A DNA stretch of 64,000 bases from UBA1081 sp964495345 (lineage in GTDB: Bacteria > Bacillota > Clostridia > Oscillospirales > Acutalibacteraceae): assembly GCA_964495345.1 (NCBI GenBank), contig CAZBVV010000001.1:1-64000 (forward strand), given 5' to 3'. Shown piece after piece: positions 26,114 to 35,423 of this stretch. The first letter of the stretch is position 1, and each line of letters begins with the position of its first letter. The notes beneath the pieces were generated by a model, which was not told where the DNA came from, made no database searches, and saw only the letters and a list, made by a program, of their open reading frames with translations. Made by a program: the position numbers and the translations under genes.

Positions 26114-26323
26114 ATGACTGAAAACACAAATAACAAACAGAAAACAAATACAACAGGAAGTAATTTACTCATGCTTACAACAAGCATAATGTGTGCAATA
26201 ATTCTGGTTGTATGCTTTATTGCATTCAGAACTATTGAAAACACCGCACAGGCAGTAACGGTACTCCTGTCGGGAATTGTATTGGATATAATCATTTTTG
26301 TAAACGGAACGAGTAAACGATAA
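26114..26323 (+). CDS. Small two-helix membrane protein
   Basis: A 69-residue protein begins at an ATG after AAAAGGAGAAA. The first 18 residues are Asn/Thr/Lys-rich and polar, followed by two membrane helices (about 19-37 and 44-64). No family is recognised. The terminators before it and the good ribosome site suggest an independent small gene. It converges with the SDR gene. Confidence 0.55.
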   Translation: MTENTNNKQKTNTTGSNLLMLTTSIMCAIILVVCFIAFRTIENTAQAVTVLLSGIVLDIIIFVNGTSKR

Positions 26324-26344
26324 ACTGTTGAAGGCAAAATATTG

Positions 26345-27085
26345 TCAAATCACCATTCCGCCGTTGATACCTATAACCTGCCCTGTTATATATCCTGCTT
26401 TTTCCGAGGATAAAAATGACACGGCTGCGGCGATTTCTTCCGCTTTTCCCAAACGCATAAGCGGAATCTGCTCACACAAAGCATCTATATCATCCTGTGA
26501 AAAAGACGCCATCATTTTTGTATCTATTGCACCGGGGGCTATGCAATTAACGGTTATACCTGAGGGGGCAACCTCCTGTGCAAGAGCTTTTGTAAGCCCT
26601 ATTACACCTGCTTTTGCGGCAGAGTAATGCACCTCACAGCTTGCACCAACCTGTCCCCACATGGAGGAAATAGTGATAATTCTGCCGTTCTTTTCCCTTA
26701 TCATAAAGGGCAAAACAGCTCTGCAACAGTTAAACACTCCGGTAAGGTTAACACCTATCATTCGATTCCAATCACCGTCTGTTATATCGGTAAAAAGTTT
26801 CTGCTGTGCTATTCCCGAATTGCATACCAACACATATGGATTGCCGAAATCACTGCTGATTTTAGCAAACATTTCATTAACCGCCGATGAATCGGAAACA
26901 TCCGCCTTAGCCGTCATAACGTCAAAACCTTTAAAAGAAAGCTCCGCAGCCAAAGCTTCAGCCTTAGCCTCGGAGCCGTTATAATTTATGACAACCGACA
27001 TTCCGTCCGAACATAATGCACGAACTGCGGCTTCACCGATTCCGGAAGCACCGCCTGTTACGACGGCAATCTTTCCGTATCTCAT
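26345..27085 (-). CDS. Short-chain dehydrogenase/reductase (FabG-like)
   Basis: The 246-residue SDR has the nucleotide-binding TGGASGIGEA (about 10-19), the CNSGIA motif in place of NNAGI, and the catalytic Ser in ISSMWG with YSAAK (about 150-154). The C-terminal TGQVIGINGGMVI resembles FabG (3-oxoacyl-ACP reductase). It lies four bases from the lipoprotein gene rather than in a fatty acid operon, so another carbonyl substrate is possible. Confidence 0.9.
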   Translation of the reverse strand: MRYGKIAVVTGGASGIGEAAVRALCSDGMSVVINYNGSEAKAEALAAELSFKGFDVMTAKADVSDSSAVNEMFAKISSDFGNPYVLVCNSGIAQQKLFTDITDGDWNRMIGVNLTGVFNCCRAVLPFMIREKNGRIITISSMWGQVGASCEVHYSAAKAGVIGLTKALAQEVAPSGITVNCIAPGAIDTKMMASFSQDDIDALCEQIPLMRLGKAEEIAAAVSFLSSEKAGYITGQVIGINGGMVI

Positions 27086-27089
27086 ATCT

Positions 27090-27869
27090 TTAGTTTCCTA
27101 ATGAAAGGAATGAGGAAATGAATGTTGTGATTGAAGCCTTTTCAAGACCTTTGAGCGTAAGCTGGTCTGAGGGAATTGTTGAAGAAATTTCATCAATAAC
27201 AATCTGCATTGTAAGAACGTCATCTGAATCGTAGTTATCAACCTGGATGAGTTTTTCACCTATTGAGTAAAGTTTAACAGTTGCATCGTCGTAATCATAT
27301 TCGTTGCAAAGTCCTGCTTCACCGTTGATTGTAACCTTGGACTGTTTAAGATTGTAAAGTTCCTCTTCGCCAACTTTGTCTGCGATTACCTGGAACTCGC
27401 CTAAACTGAAGTTTTCTTCAAGACCGAGAGCTGCAAGAAGAGAATCTGAAAGCTCTGTATAAATTTTTTCAGCAGGCTGAATAACGTAAGTAACGCCGTC
27501 AAGAACCATCATACCGAAAGAAATTCCGCCTACTTCAGCAGTAACGTGAACGTTCTTGCCGTCAGTTGCAAGCTGAACGTTCATAGCATCACCGGAGCTG
27601 TAAATAACACCCTTGATGTAATAGTTACTTTTTACAAAAATTTCAACTTCTTCGGGAATATGAGTTTCGTATGTTGTTTCGCCTTCCATAATTTCGTTAT
27701 CACTTCTGATATCACCGACAGCATCGCTTGCAAAAAATGCATCAAGAGCAGAATTGTCCTCTACAGAGCCGCCTGTATTGGATGAGGTATCACCGCAACC
27801 TGCGAACACAACACCCATGCATAAGACAAGAGCGAAAATAACACAAAATACTTTTTTCAATTTAATCAC
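27090..27869 (-). CDS. Putative lipoprotein
   Basis: The 259-residue product has a lipoprotein signal peptide with the lipobox VFAGC (cysteine at about residue 25), so it should be lipid-anchored outside the membrane. The rest is beta-rich with many Asp and Tyr, and resembles small-lipoprotein folds that track along repeated beta strands (for example LYNLKQSKVTINGEAG). No catalytic motif is visible. It lies upstream of the SDR gene on the same strand, separated by four bases. Confidence 0.7.
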   Translation of the reverse strand: MIKLKKVFCVIFALVLCMGVVFAGCGDTSSNTGGSVEDNSALDAFFASDAVGDIRSDNEIMEGETTYETHIPEEVEIFVKSNYYIKGVIYSSGDAMNVQLATDGKNVHVTAEVGGISFGMMVLDGVTYVIQPAEKIYTELSDSLLAALGLEENFSLGEFQVIADKVGEEELYNLKQSKVTINGEAGLCNEYDYDDATVKLYSIGEKLIQVDNYDSDDVLTMQIVIDEISSTIPSDQLTLKGLEKASITTFISSFLSLGN

Positions 27870-27956
27870 CTTTTCATTATTTTAATCTGACAATTATAAT
27901 AATACAATACAACTATCTAAAAATCAAGTAAATTTTAATTTATTACAAAATTGTAT

Positions 27957-30900
27957 TTATTTAATTCCAAAAGAGATTATACAGCTCATGTTAAGTTCTT
28001 TAAACTTAGGTAATTTGTATTGGGGTTTAAGCGTTGCCATAGCAGGAATATCACCGCCTACACCGTACTGACCGCCGTCGATATTAACCGTAAGTGAGTT
28101 GCGGCGAGCCAAATAGCAGGAATGATCAGCCTTGTGCAATTCTTCCATAGAATACGGGTGAACGCTTGTTTCAAAGGGCTTTTCAACAGCATCAACACGA
28201 AGAACTGTATCACCGTTGCCAACCTCAAGCCATCTTACATCGCATCTGTTTGCGTTTTCCTGAGGATACAGGTAGTCATGTATAAAGTCCTCGCAGGAAT
28301 CAAACTTGTAAACGCCAAGATACGCACCTGTTTTTCTGTCGCAGTAGTTCTCGTGAGGTCCTTTGCCGTAATATCTGACACCGTCAACTCCGCTTATAAG
28401 CTCAAAGGTTATACCGTAACGGGGCAAATCGTAAGGAGTGATGTTACGACAAGTAAGATTTGTGATAACCTTTCCGTCGGGAGTTATAATAAACTCTGTT
28501 TTAACTCTGTCAAGACCCGTTACACGATGGCAAACGCTGACTTTAACACAGCCGTTATATTCCGCAGCACTTACAGCTGCGACCTTCATTTTTGACGTTG
28601 CCTTACGGAACACATTAAGTCCCATGACATCCTTAACAATATCTACGGGAATCTGTGCCATACGCTCATTATCCGTATTGGCTCTGCCGAAAATCGGTTT
28701 AATTCCGCTTTTAAGACATTCTTTATTACATAATTTATATGAATAAAGCTCGCCTGTTTTCTTGGAAACCTTTACCGTAAAGCCGTCACCGCTGACGATA
28801 TAATCCGATGCAGTATCGGTAAGTTCAACATTACCGTCACAGGGTTTTGCAGTTTTGAATTTATATTCACCGAGAACAAACTGCTCTCTTGCCATGATAT
28901 GACCTGCCGGCAACATCATAATTGATTCTTTAAGCACAAGATAAACATCAACGGTTGACTCTTCACTTACATTAAGGTCAAAGGGAAGCTCAACTTCTGC
29001 TTTTTCCATATAATTTGCGGCAGGTAAATCCAGCTCTGCTTCACTTACTGCACCGTTCTGATCGGACAAAACAGCTTTAAGCTTAAAACGGTCAAGAGAT
29101 GTAAACATGAATCTGTTAAGAACTGTAAGCACATTATTGTTAAGAGTAAAATCTGCCTGCTGATAACATTTTACAACCTCATAATAATGGGGATTGGGTG
29201 ATCTGTCACCTCTGAAAACGCCGTTGAATGCAAAATTGCCATCGTTAGGTTTATCACCGAAATCGCCGCCGTAATTCCACTTATCCTTACCGTCGGGAGT
29301 GGTTGTTCTTATTGCCTGATCTGCAAAATCCCAGATATAACCGCCTGCAAGTCGGTCATATTTTTTGAAATCCTCCCAATAGTCAGAGAAGTTACCCATA
29401 CTGTTACCCATAGCGTGAGAATATTCGCACTGTATAAAGGGTTTATCACGGTAATGTTCCGGCTTAAGATGATATCCCATTTGAAGATTCCACAACGCTC
29501 TTGAATGGGTATGAGGCTTGTTTTCGCCGATATCTTTCATTTCTGTCTGCACCGTGTACATTTCACTCATAATATCGGAAACTTCAAGATACGCATCGGG
29601 CTCGTAGTGGATAGGTCTTGTATCGTCAATGGCAAGTGCAGTTGCTTTCATATCGGCAAAAGTCTGTCCGTTACCGCTTTCGTTACCCAAAGACCAGAAA
29701 AGAATACACGAATGGTTTTTAAATGAATTAACCATGTTAGCCATTCTGTAACAGCATTGTTTACTCCATTTTGGATTACTGCCCGGGATTTTAATTGCAA
29801 GTCCGTGAGTTTCAAGGTTATTCTCACTCATAACAAGAATACCGATTTCATCACAAAGCTCGTAGAATCGGCGTGAATTGGGATAATGACAGGTTCTTAC
29901 ATTTGTAATATTGCTTCGTTTAAGCAATTCAAGGTCTGCCCTTGTAATATCCTCGGGTACGGCGTGACCGTAATCGGGGTGGAAATCATGTCTGTTTACA
30001 CCGCAGATTTTAAGGGGTACTCCGTTAAGAAGAATAAACGGGCCTCTTTTTGTTTCGGGATTATATTTTGCAATTTTAATCTCACGGAAACCGAATTTGT
30101 GTTCCCTTACATCAACTGCTTTTTTCTTTTCGAAAAGGGAAACACGGACTGTATAAAGATAAGGATTTTCATGACTCCATAATTTAATATCGGTTACTTT
30201 TTCGGCAAGTTTAACTGTATGAGAACTGTTTTTGTCCAATTCAGCAACATCGGCGGTGAGAGTTTTTACAGTTTCTCCGTCTTTATCAACAATATCAACT
30301 TTAAGTTTTCCGTTTTTCAGAGCTTTACCTCTTGTTTCAATATCAATATCAATTTTGAAAAGAGAGTCAACATATCCATCACTAAATTCGCTTCTGATAA
30401 AATAATCACGGATATAAGCTTTAGGCTTGAAAACGATATTTACATCACGGAAAATACCTGCAAGTCGCCACATATCCTGATCTTCAAGATAACTGCCGTC
30501 ACAGAACTGACGGACTGTTACAGCAAGACGGTTTATGCCCGGACGGACAAATCTTGTGATATCGTACTCTGTTTCGTCAAATGTATCCTGAGAATAACCT
30601 ACAAATTCGCCGTTAACAAAAACCTCACCGCAGGAGTTTATACCGCCGAAATGAATAAAAACATTATCATCGGTTTCGGGAAGTTCAAAATCCTTGACGT
30701 AAAGTCCGCAGGGATTTATTGAATCGTCGATATGGGGAATATTAACCATGGAAATGGGCTTAGGATACGTAATATTGGTATAAATAGGTGTACCGTAGCC
30801 TTTTATCTGCCATTCTGACGGTACGCTGATATCATCAAAAGCGGACACGTCGTAATCATTTTGCTGATATCCTGCGGGAACATGATTGCATGAGGGTAAA

Positions 30901-31040
30901 AAACGGAATTTCCATATTCCGTTAAGAGATTGAATTTTTTTATCCCCTGTTACTGTATCAAGAGGAAATCCTGCCGCAGAACGCTTTTCCGTATTAAAAC
31001 AGAAAAAATCAATATCCTGCCACATAGGTAAGTTTTTCAT
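27957..31040 (-). CDS. lacZ: Beta-galactosidase, GH2 family
   Basis: The enzyme of about 1027 residues has the five-domain layout of LacZ: a sugar-binding jelly-roll, a beta sandwich, a TIM barrel with acid/base glutamate in WSLGNESGNG and nucleophile in QCEYSHAMGN, a further beta domain, and a C-terminal small-chain domain with the RCDVRW and PYSMEELHKADH segments. Candidate starts are GTG 31049, ATG 31046 and ATG 31040; I prefer 31040 because AGGTGA overlaps the earlier two. It has no signal peptide, so it acts in the cytoplasm on imported lactose or beta-galactosides. No lac regulator or permease is adjacent. Confidence 0.93.
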   Translation of the reverse strand: MKNLPMWQDIDFFCFNTEKRSAAGFPLDTVTGDKKIQSLNGIWKFRFLPSCNHVPAGYQQNDYDVSAFDDISVPSEWQIKGYGTPIYTNITYPKPISMVNIPHIDDSINPCGLYVKDFELPETDDNVFIHFGGINSCGEVFVNGEFVGYSQDTFDETEYDITRFVRPGINRLAVTVRQFCDGSYLEDQDMWRLAGIFRDVNIVFKPKAYIRDYFIRSEFSDGYVDSLFKIDIDIETRGKALKNGKLKVDIVDKDGETVKTLTADVAELDKNSSHTVKLAEKVTDIKLWSHENPYLYTVRVSLFEKKKAVDVREHKFGFREIKIAKYNPETKRGPFILLNGVPLKICGVNRHDFHPDYGHAVPEDITRADLELLKRSNITNVRTCHYPNSRRFYELCDEIGILVMSENNLETHGLAIKIPGSNPKWSKQCCYRMANMVNSFKNHSCILFWSLGNESGNGQTFADMKATALAIDDTRPIHYEPDAYLEVSDIMSEMYTVQTEMKDIGENKPHTHSRALWNLQMGYHLKPEHYRDKPFIQCEYSHAMGNSMGNFSDYWEDFKKYDRLAGGYIWDFADQAIRTTTPDGKDKWNYGGDFGDKPNDGNFAFNGVFRGDRSPNPHYYEVVKCYQQADFTLNNNVLTVLNRFMFTSLDRFKLKAVLSDQNGAVSEAELDLPAANYMEKAEVELPFDLNVSEESTVDVYLVLKESIMMLPAGHIMAREQFVLGEYKFKTAKPCDGNVELTDTASDYIVSGDGFTVKVSKKTGELYSYKLCNKECLKSGIKPIFGRANTDNERMAQIPVDIVKDVMGLNVFRKATSKMKVAAVSAAEYNGCVKVSVCHRVTGLDRVKTEFIITPDGKVITNLTCRNITPYDLPRYGITFELISGVDGVRYYGKGPHENYCDRKTGAYLGVYKFDSCEDFIHDYLYPQENANRCDVRWLEVGNGDTVLRVDAVEKPFETSVHPYSMEELHKADHSCYLARRNSLTVNIDGGQYGVGGDIPAMATLKPQYKLPKFKELNMSCIISFGIK

Positions 31041-31136
31041 TTGCATCACCTATCAAAAAATTTTATATAAATTAATTATATCAAACAAACAGCATAAAAG
31101 CAAGAATATTTTAATAAGTCCTATATAAAACAAAAT

Positions 31137-31156
31137 AGCCCCCACAATCGGGGGCT
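31137..31156 (-). terminator. Terminator after the rpsT operon
   Basis: AGCCCCC / GGGGGCT pair around ACAATC. On the minus strand the stem is followed by a T-rich stretch (TATTTTG). It ends transcription from rpsT and the small membrane gene. Confidence 0.85.
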
Positions 31157-31178
31157 TATCTTATCAAACGATTAAAAT

Positions 31179-31361
31179 TTAAGCAACTACTGATTCCTGT
31201 GTTGCAAAATCACTATCGAAACAGGAGCAGGAAACATAATTTTCCTCTGTGTTGCCGATTTTCTGTTTCTTTTCCATAAACTTTGTCACTGCAACATAAA
31301 TTGCTGCTGCAACCGCTGCAATACCTGCAATAATTGCTAAAACCTTTAAAAACTTTTTCAT
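31179..31361 (-). CDS. Small single-pass membrane protein
   Basis: A 60-residue protein has one membrane helix (about 6-26, very Ala/Ile-rich) followed by a Lys-rich cytoplasmic stretch, two adjacent cysteines (SCSCF) and an acidic tail. AAAGGATGG precedes the ATG. It lies 39 bases after rpsT on the same strand and before a strong terminator. No family is recognised; the translation signals support a real gene. Confidence 0.6.
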   Translation of the reverse strand: MKKFLKVLAIIAGIAAVAAAIYVAVTKFMEKKQKIGNTEENYVSCSCFDSDFATQESVVA

Positions 31362-31400
31362 GGAGAAACCATCCTTTCGTCGATAAAATCCAAAATCAGA

Positions 31401-31664
31401 TTAGCCGTTGGACTTGTTAAGCTTTACAGCAAGAGCTGACTTTTTACGGGCAGCGTTATTCTTATGGATAAGTCCCTTAGCAACAGCCTGGTCAATCTTC
31501 TTTTCAGCAGCCTTAACTACCTCAGCCTTGTCAGCAGCATTTGTTTCGATAGCTGCGTTAGCCTTCTTGAGAGCTGTTTTGAGAGCTGTGTTAGCAGACT
31601 TATTTCTCTGAGCCTTTGTAGCATTAACGATAACACGCTTTTTTGCAGATTTAATGTTAGGCAT
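31401..31664 (-). CDS. rpsT: 30S ribosomal protein S20
   Basis: The 87-residue basic protein has the S20 start MPNIKSAKKRV and the helical KSANTALKTALKKA and GLIHKNNAARKKSALA segments. It binds 16S rRNA early in 30S assembly. AAAGGAGGTG lies before the ATG and is a very strong ribosome site. The gene is divergent from the germination protease gene, as is common in Clostridia. Confidence 0.97.
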   Translation of the reverse strand: MPNIKSAKKRVIVNATKAQRNKSANTALKTALKKANAAIETNAADKAEVVKAAEKKIDQAVAKGLIHKNNAARKKSALAVKLNKSNG

Positions 31665-31815
31665 TCATCGCACCTCCTTTTAGTCTATACAGGTTATTAT
31701 AATATCATGCTTTGTAGAAAAATGCAAGTAATTTTAAAAAAAATATATAATAATTTTAAATTCCCTTGTGAATAAAAAATCATGACAATGCAAAAACTTT
31801 TTTCAGGTGATAAAA

Positions 31816-32691
31816 TTGGACTTCAGAACTGACCTTGCGATTGAAAGAGCAGAAATTTGCGGTACAGGAAAAAACAACGGAATAGAAAAAACAGTTAAGC
31901 AGTACGGCAATACGGCGATAACAAGCGTCAATATAACAAACGAAAACGGTGAAAGGCTTATAGGCAAGCCGATAGGCAAATACATTACCGTGGATGTGCC
32001 GTCGTTCTCCTGCGACAGCGAGCTTCTTGACGGCAGACTTGACGCACTTGTTGAACAGATTTGCGGGCTTATTCCCAACGAAGGAACGGTTTTAACCGTC
32101 GGACTCGGCAACCGTGACATGACGGCAGACGCATTAGGACCTAAGTGTGCGGAAAAAATATTCGTAACCCGCCACATCGGAAAAGAGCTTGCAGTATCCT
32201 TAGGCTTCGACTCCCTGAGAAGCGTAGCATCCGTCTCTCCCGGTGTGCTTGGCAAGACAGGTATGGAGGCTGCTGAAATTACCGCAAGTCTTGTTGAAAA
32301 AATCAAACCCTCGTGCGTAATTACGATAGACGCCCTTGCGGCACTTGATATAAAACGTCTTGGCTCAACCGTTCAACTCACGGACACGGGGATATCTCCC
32401 GGTTCGGGCATAGGCAACAAGCGACAGGAAATGACAAAAAAAACCTTGGGTGTGCCCGTTATTGCAATAGGTGTACCCACGGTGATAAGTGCATACACGC
32501 TGGCTGAGAATATACTGACGGAGCTTGATATCAACGCCGACATATCCAAAGGAGAAAAATTCAAGGAATATATCGTTGCATCAAGAGAAGCGGATCTTAT
32601 ATGCGAAAGGGCAGCAAAATTTATAGCACTTGCGGTAAATTCCGCATTACAGCAAGATATTTCGCCAAATGATTTAATGATGCTGATGTGA
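31816..32691 (+). CDS. gpr: Germination protease
   Basis: GPR cleaves small acid-soluble spore proteins early in germination. The N-terminal FRTDLAIERAE is characteristic, followed by LTVGLGNRDMTADALGPK, VITIDALAALDI and GSGIGNKRQEM. The upstream frame has a GTG at 31807, but AGGTGA (31805-31810) overlaps it and is ideally placed for TTG 31816, so I choose the TTG; the product is about 291 residues, and the zymogen propeptide is short. It is immediately upstream of spoIIP, an arrangement known in other spore formers. Expression is probably from a forespore sigma factor; I could not define the promoter by eye. Confidence 0.92.
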   Translation: MDFRTDLAIERAEICGTGKNNGIEKTVKQYGNTAITSVNITNENGERLIGKPIGKYITVDVPSFSCDSELLDGRLDALVEQICGLIPNEGTVLTVGLGNRDMTADALGPKCAEKIFVTRHIGKELAVSLGFDSLRSVASVSPGVLGKTGMEAAEITASLVEKIKPSCVITIDALAALDIKRLGSTVQLTDTGISPGSGIGNKRQEMTKKTLGVPVIAIGVPTVISAYTLAENILTELDINADISKGEKFKEYIVASREADLICERAAKFIALAVNSALQQDISPNDLMMLM

Positions 32692-32730
32692 ATTTTTACC
32701 GTTAGCACCTCATACAATATTAATATTGAG

Positions 32731-33900
32731 GTGATTAAAATAAAACGCAAGATGTTACACAAAAAAAGAAGCTTCACTTTACCCCTGTGGGCAGTAATCA
32801 TACTGTGTATACTCCTTACTGCATCATCATATTACATCACACCGGACAGCTCATCAGGTATAAAAATTGCATACATCAGTTCCCTGCTCGTTATGCCGGA
32901 GAGTTTTGTGCATGAAATCAACAGCTTAAAAGACGGTATTGTTTCATTTTTTTCACAGGATGAAAGCTATGTATCTATCCGTCAGAAATCAAGCACCTGC
33001 AACGACGACGATTACCCTCTTTCACTCAATGAAACGCCCGAAGACATTACGCAAAGCATGAGCCGAATAAAAAAGCTGTTTGATTCGGGCAAATACGAAT
33101 ACGACGGTGAAATCATAGAAAAGACTTACACCGACTATCAGGCTACGGATTCTTTTGACAATATTCATGTAAAAAACACAACCGAATCCAAGGATATTGA
33201 CATTGAGGACATATTGAGCTCTGATTTTTCCATACCTATAAATAATATACAAAAGCCCGTTGTGCTGATTTATCACACTCACACGACGGAAACCTACATA
33301 ATGACCGACAACGGCAGATTTTCCTCTGAATACTCCGAAAGAAGTGAAGATGAAAGCATAAATATGATAAGAATAGGTGATGAAATTGCACGGATTCTTG
33401 AAGCCAACGGCATAGGAGTTATACACGACACGACAGTTTACGACACCGTTTACACAGGTGCATATTCAAAGTCAAGAGAAAACATTGAAAAAATATTGGA
33501 AGAAAATCCCACCGTCGTTATAACTCTTGATATTCACCGTGATGCAATTTACTACGACAGCAACACAAGAATAAAACAAACCGCCCAAATCGGTAACAAA
33601 AAGGCGGCACAGATGATGATTATTACGGGTGCTCAAGACGGAAATATTACGGATTTTCCTTCCTGGGAAACAAACTTAAATTTTGCATTAAGGCTTCAGA
33701 AAGCGGCTAACGACAAATACGAAAACCTTATGAAGCCCGTATTATTCTGTTGCAGAAAATACAATATGGATATTACACCCTATTCCCTGCTCATAGAGGT
33801 AGGTACAGACATGAACACACTTGAAGAAGCCGCATATTCGGGCAGATTATTAGGTGACGTTCTGACGGATTTAATTAAGGAGTATGCAAACATTGATTAA
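32731..33900 (+). CDS. spoIIP: Stage II sporulation protein P
   Basis: SpoIIP is the amidase/endopeptidase that, with SpoIID and SpoIIM, remodels septal peptidoglycan during engulfment. The roughly 389-residue protein has a basic N-terminus, one membrane helix (about 17-37), and a C-terminal amidase domain with VVLIYHTHTTETY (zinc histidines), LDIHRDAI, and LIEVGTDMNTLEEA, all expected. The start is uncertain: GTG 32731 overlaps GAGGTG, and ATG 32752 is an alternative. No spoIID of the usual kind is adjacent; the only SpoIID-like gene in the window is at 10.7 kb. Confidence 0.93.
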   Translation: MIKIKRKMLHKKRSFTLPLWAVIILCILLTASSYYITPDSSSGIKIAYISSLLVMPESFVHEINSLKDGIVSFFSQDESYVSIRQKSSTCNDDDYPLSLNETPEDITQSMSRIKKLFDSGKYEYDGEIIEKTYTDYQATDSFDNIHVKNTTESKDIDIEDILSSDFSIPINNIQKPVVLIYHTHTTETYIMTDNGRFSSEYSERSEDESINMIRIGDEIARILEANGIGVIHDTTVYDTVYTGAYSKSRENIEKILEENPTVVITLDIHRDAIYYDSNTRIKQTAQIGNKKAAQMMIITGAQDGNITDFPSWETNLNFALRLQKAANDKYENLMKPVLFCCRKYNMDITPYSLLIEVGTDMNTLEEAAYSGRLLGDVLTDLIKEYANID

Positions 33901-34069
33901 AATGAAAACAAAAGAAGAAAAGAAAATTGTAAGAATTTTTACGTTTATTATAATATGGATATATTTTGCCGTCTGCACCCTTTGCGGACTTATAAAATCC
34001 GGAGAACAGACGGCATATATGTATGAAGGTAAGGAAATTGAAACTGTAAAATACAATTTCACCTTGTAA
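33884..34069 (+). CDS. Small membrane protein overlapping the end of spoIIP
   Basis: A 61-residue frame begins at ATG 33884 inside the end of spoIIP, after AAGGAG; TTG 33893 or ATG 33902 are alternative starts, since the first ATG is very close to the site. It has a lysine-rich start, one membrane helix (about 17-36) and a short tail containing YMYEGKEIETVKY. The arrangement suggests translational coupling with spoIIP. No family is recognised, and it converges with the MATE gene. Confidence 0.5.
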   Translation: MQTLIKMKTKEEKKIVRIFTFIIIWIYFAVCTLCGLIKSGEQTAYMYEGKEIETVKYNFTL

Positions 34070-35423
34070 GCTGTTTTATCCACTTAAACCTGTTAACCTT
34101 TACAACAGCCACAAGGCATTTTGTTAATTGGTCTGACTTTAACAGAAAAAATGTTACCGGAATAGGCCATTTAAACACAAACGCGGACAGAAACGATAAA
34201 GGCAGAACGATTCCCCACATAAAAATAAGGTCGTTTTTCAACACAAACTTTGTATCACCGCCGCCTGAAACTATACCGCAAAGACAAGGTGCTTCATAGT
34301 TGGAGCCGATTATCGTAACGCTTAATATGCACATAAAAATATCAGCCATACGGGCAGTATCGGGTGCAACCTTGTAAAGAGATATAATCATATCACGGCA
34401 CAGGAACATAAGAACTCCGGATATAACACCTGTTACGATAAAAATTATCTGCAACCGTTTTGCGTAAGTTTTAACTCGGTCGTAGTCGTGCTCCCCTACC
34501 GTTTTACCTATAATAACGGATGCGGCACTTGAAGTGGAGTTATAAAACACACTGACTACCTGATAAATCGTGGTTGCGATATTGTTTGCACCAAGCACGG
34601 CATCGGATTCTAATCTGCCGAGAATTGCCGTCTGTACGGTCATTGCAATTCCCCATGAAACGCTTGAACCGATAAGAGGAAGTCCTGTTTTTATGTAGTC
34701 ACGCATATAATTTTTGTCAACGGCAAACAGATCTTTTACTCTGAGTCGTATCTTTTTATCTATGCAGAACACATATACGCAAACGACTGTAAATTCAACA
34801 ACTCTTGCGGTAAGTGTTGCGTATGCCGCACCCTCAATACCCAATTCGGGGAAGCCCAATCTTCCGTAAATCAAAGCGTAGTTAAGAATTATGTTGACAA
34901 CAAGGGATATTGCTGTTACGACAAAGCCGATTTTAACGGTTTCCACACTTCGGAGCATACCAAGCAACAGATTTGTAAATGTATAAATGCAATATGTAAA
35001 TCCCATTATAACGATATATTTTGAGCCCTCTGCTATTACGTCCTGTTTATCGGTAAGAAGTCCGAGTACGGTATGGGGTGCAACAATAACAGCTATTGAG
35101 AGCAAAAGACTCATACCTATTCCGAATACACAAGCTGCGGAAAATATTTTCTTTATAGGCTCGGTATGCTTTTTACCCCAATACTGAGAAGCTAAAACGC
35201 CCAATCCGTTTGCCGAACCCATGGCGAACATCTGCAAAAGGAACTGTATCTGATTTGCAAGAGATACGCCGTTCATGGCGACCTCAGAATATCTGCCAAT
35301 CATAACGTTATCTGCAAGATTTACGCTGTAAACAAGCAGATTCTGCAATACGATAACTGCAGACATTGAGAAAAATGTTTTTGCAAAATATTTATCTTTA
35401 ATCAGTTTCATAAGTCCATTCAT
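34059..35423 (-). CDS. MATE-family efflux transporter
   Basis: The 454-residue protein has about 12 membrane helices and the MATE pattern, including DNVMIGRYSEVAMNGVSLANQ near the N-terminus and MGSANGLGVLASQYWGKK. MATE carriers export drugs or metabolites in exchange for sodium or protons. An alternative start is ATG 35411. Its 5' end overlaps the GH43 gene by 26 bases, so it is the last gene of a minus-strand operon with metallophosphoesterase and GH43. Confidence 0.92.
   Translation of the reverse strand: MNGLMKLIKDKYFAKTFFSMSAVIVLQNLLVYSVNLADNVMIGRYSEVAMNGVSLANQIQFLLQMFAMGSANGLGVLASQYWGKKHTEPIKKIFSAACVFGIGMSLLLSIAVIVAPHTVLGLLTDKQDVIAEGSKYIVIMGFTYCIYTFTNLLLGMLRSVETVKIGFVVTAISLVVNIILNYALIYGRLGFPELGIEGAAYATLTARVVEFTVVCVYVFCIDKKIRLRVKDLFAVDKNYMRDYIKTGLPLIGSSVSWGIAMTVQTAILGRLESDAVLGANNIATTIYQVVSVFYNSTSSAASVIIGKTVGEHDYDRVKTYAKRLQIIFIVTGVISGVLMFLCRDMIISLYKVAPDTARMADIFMCILSVTIIGSNYEAPCLCGIVSGGGDTKFVLKNDLIFMWGIVLPLSFLSAFVFKWPIPVTFFLLKSDQLTKCLVAVVKVNRFKWIKQLTR

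Noticed and set aside
30219..30722. A long open frame opposite the beta-galactosidase gene
   Set aside because: It is antisense to a clear GH2 gene with no start signal or family resemblance.
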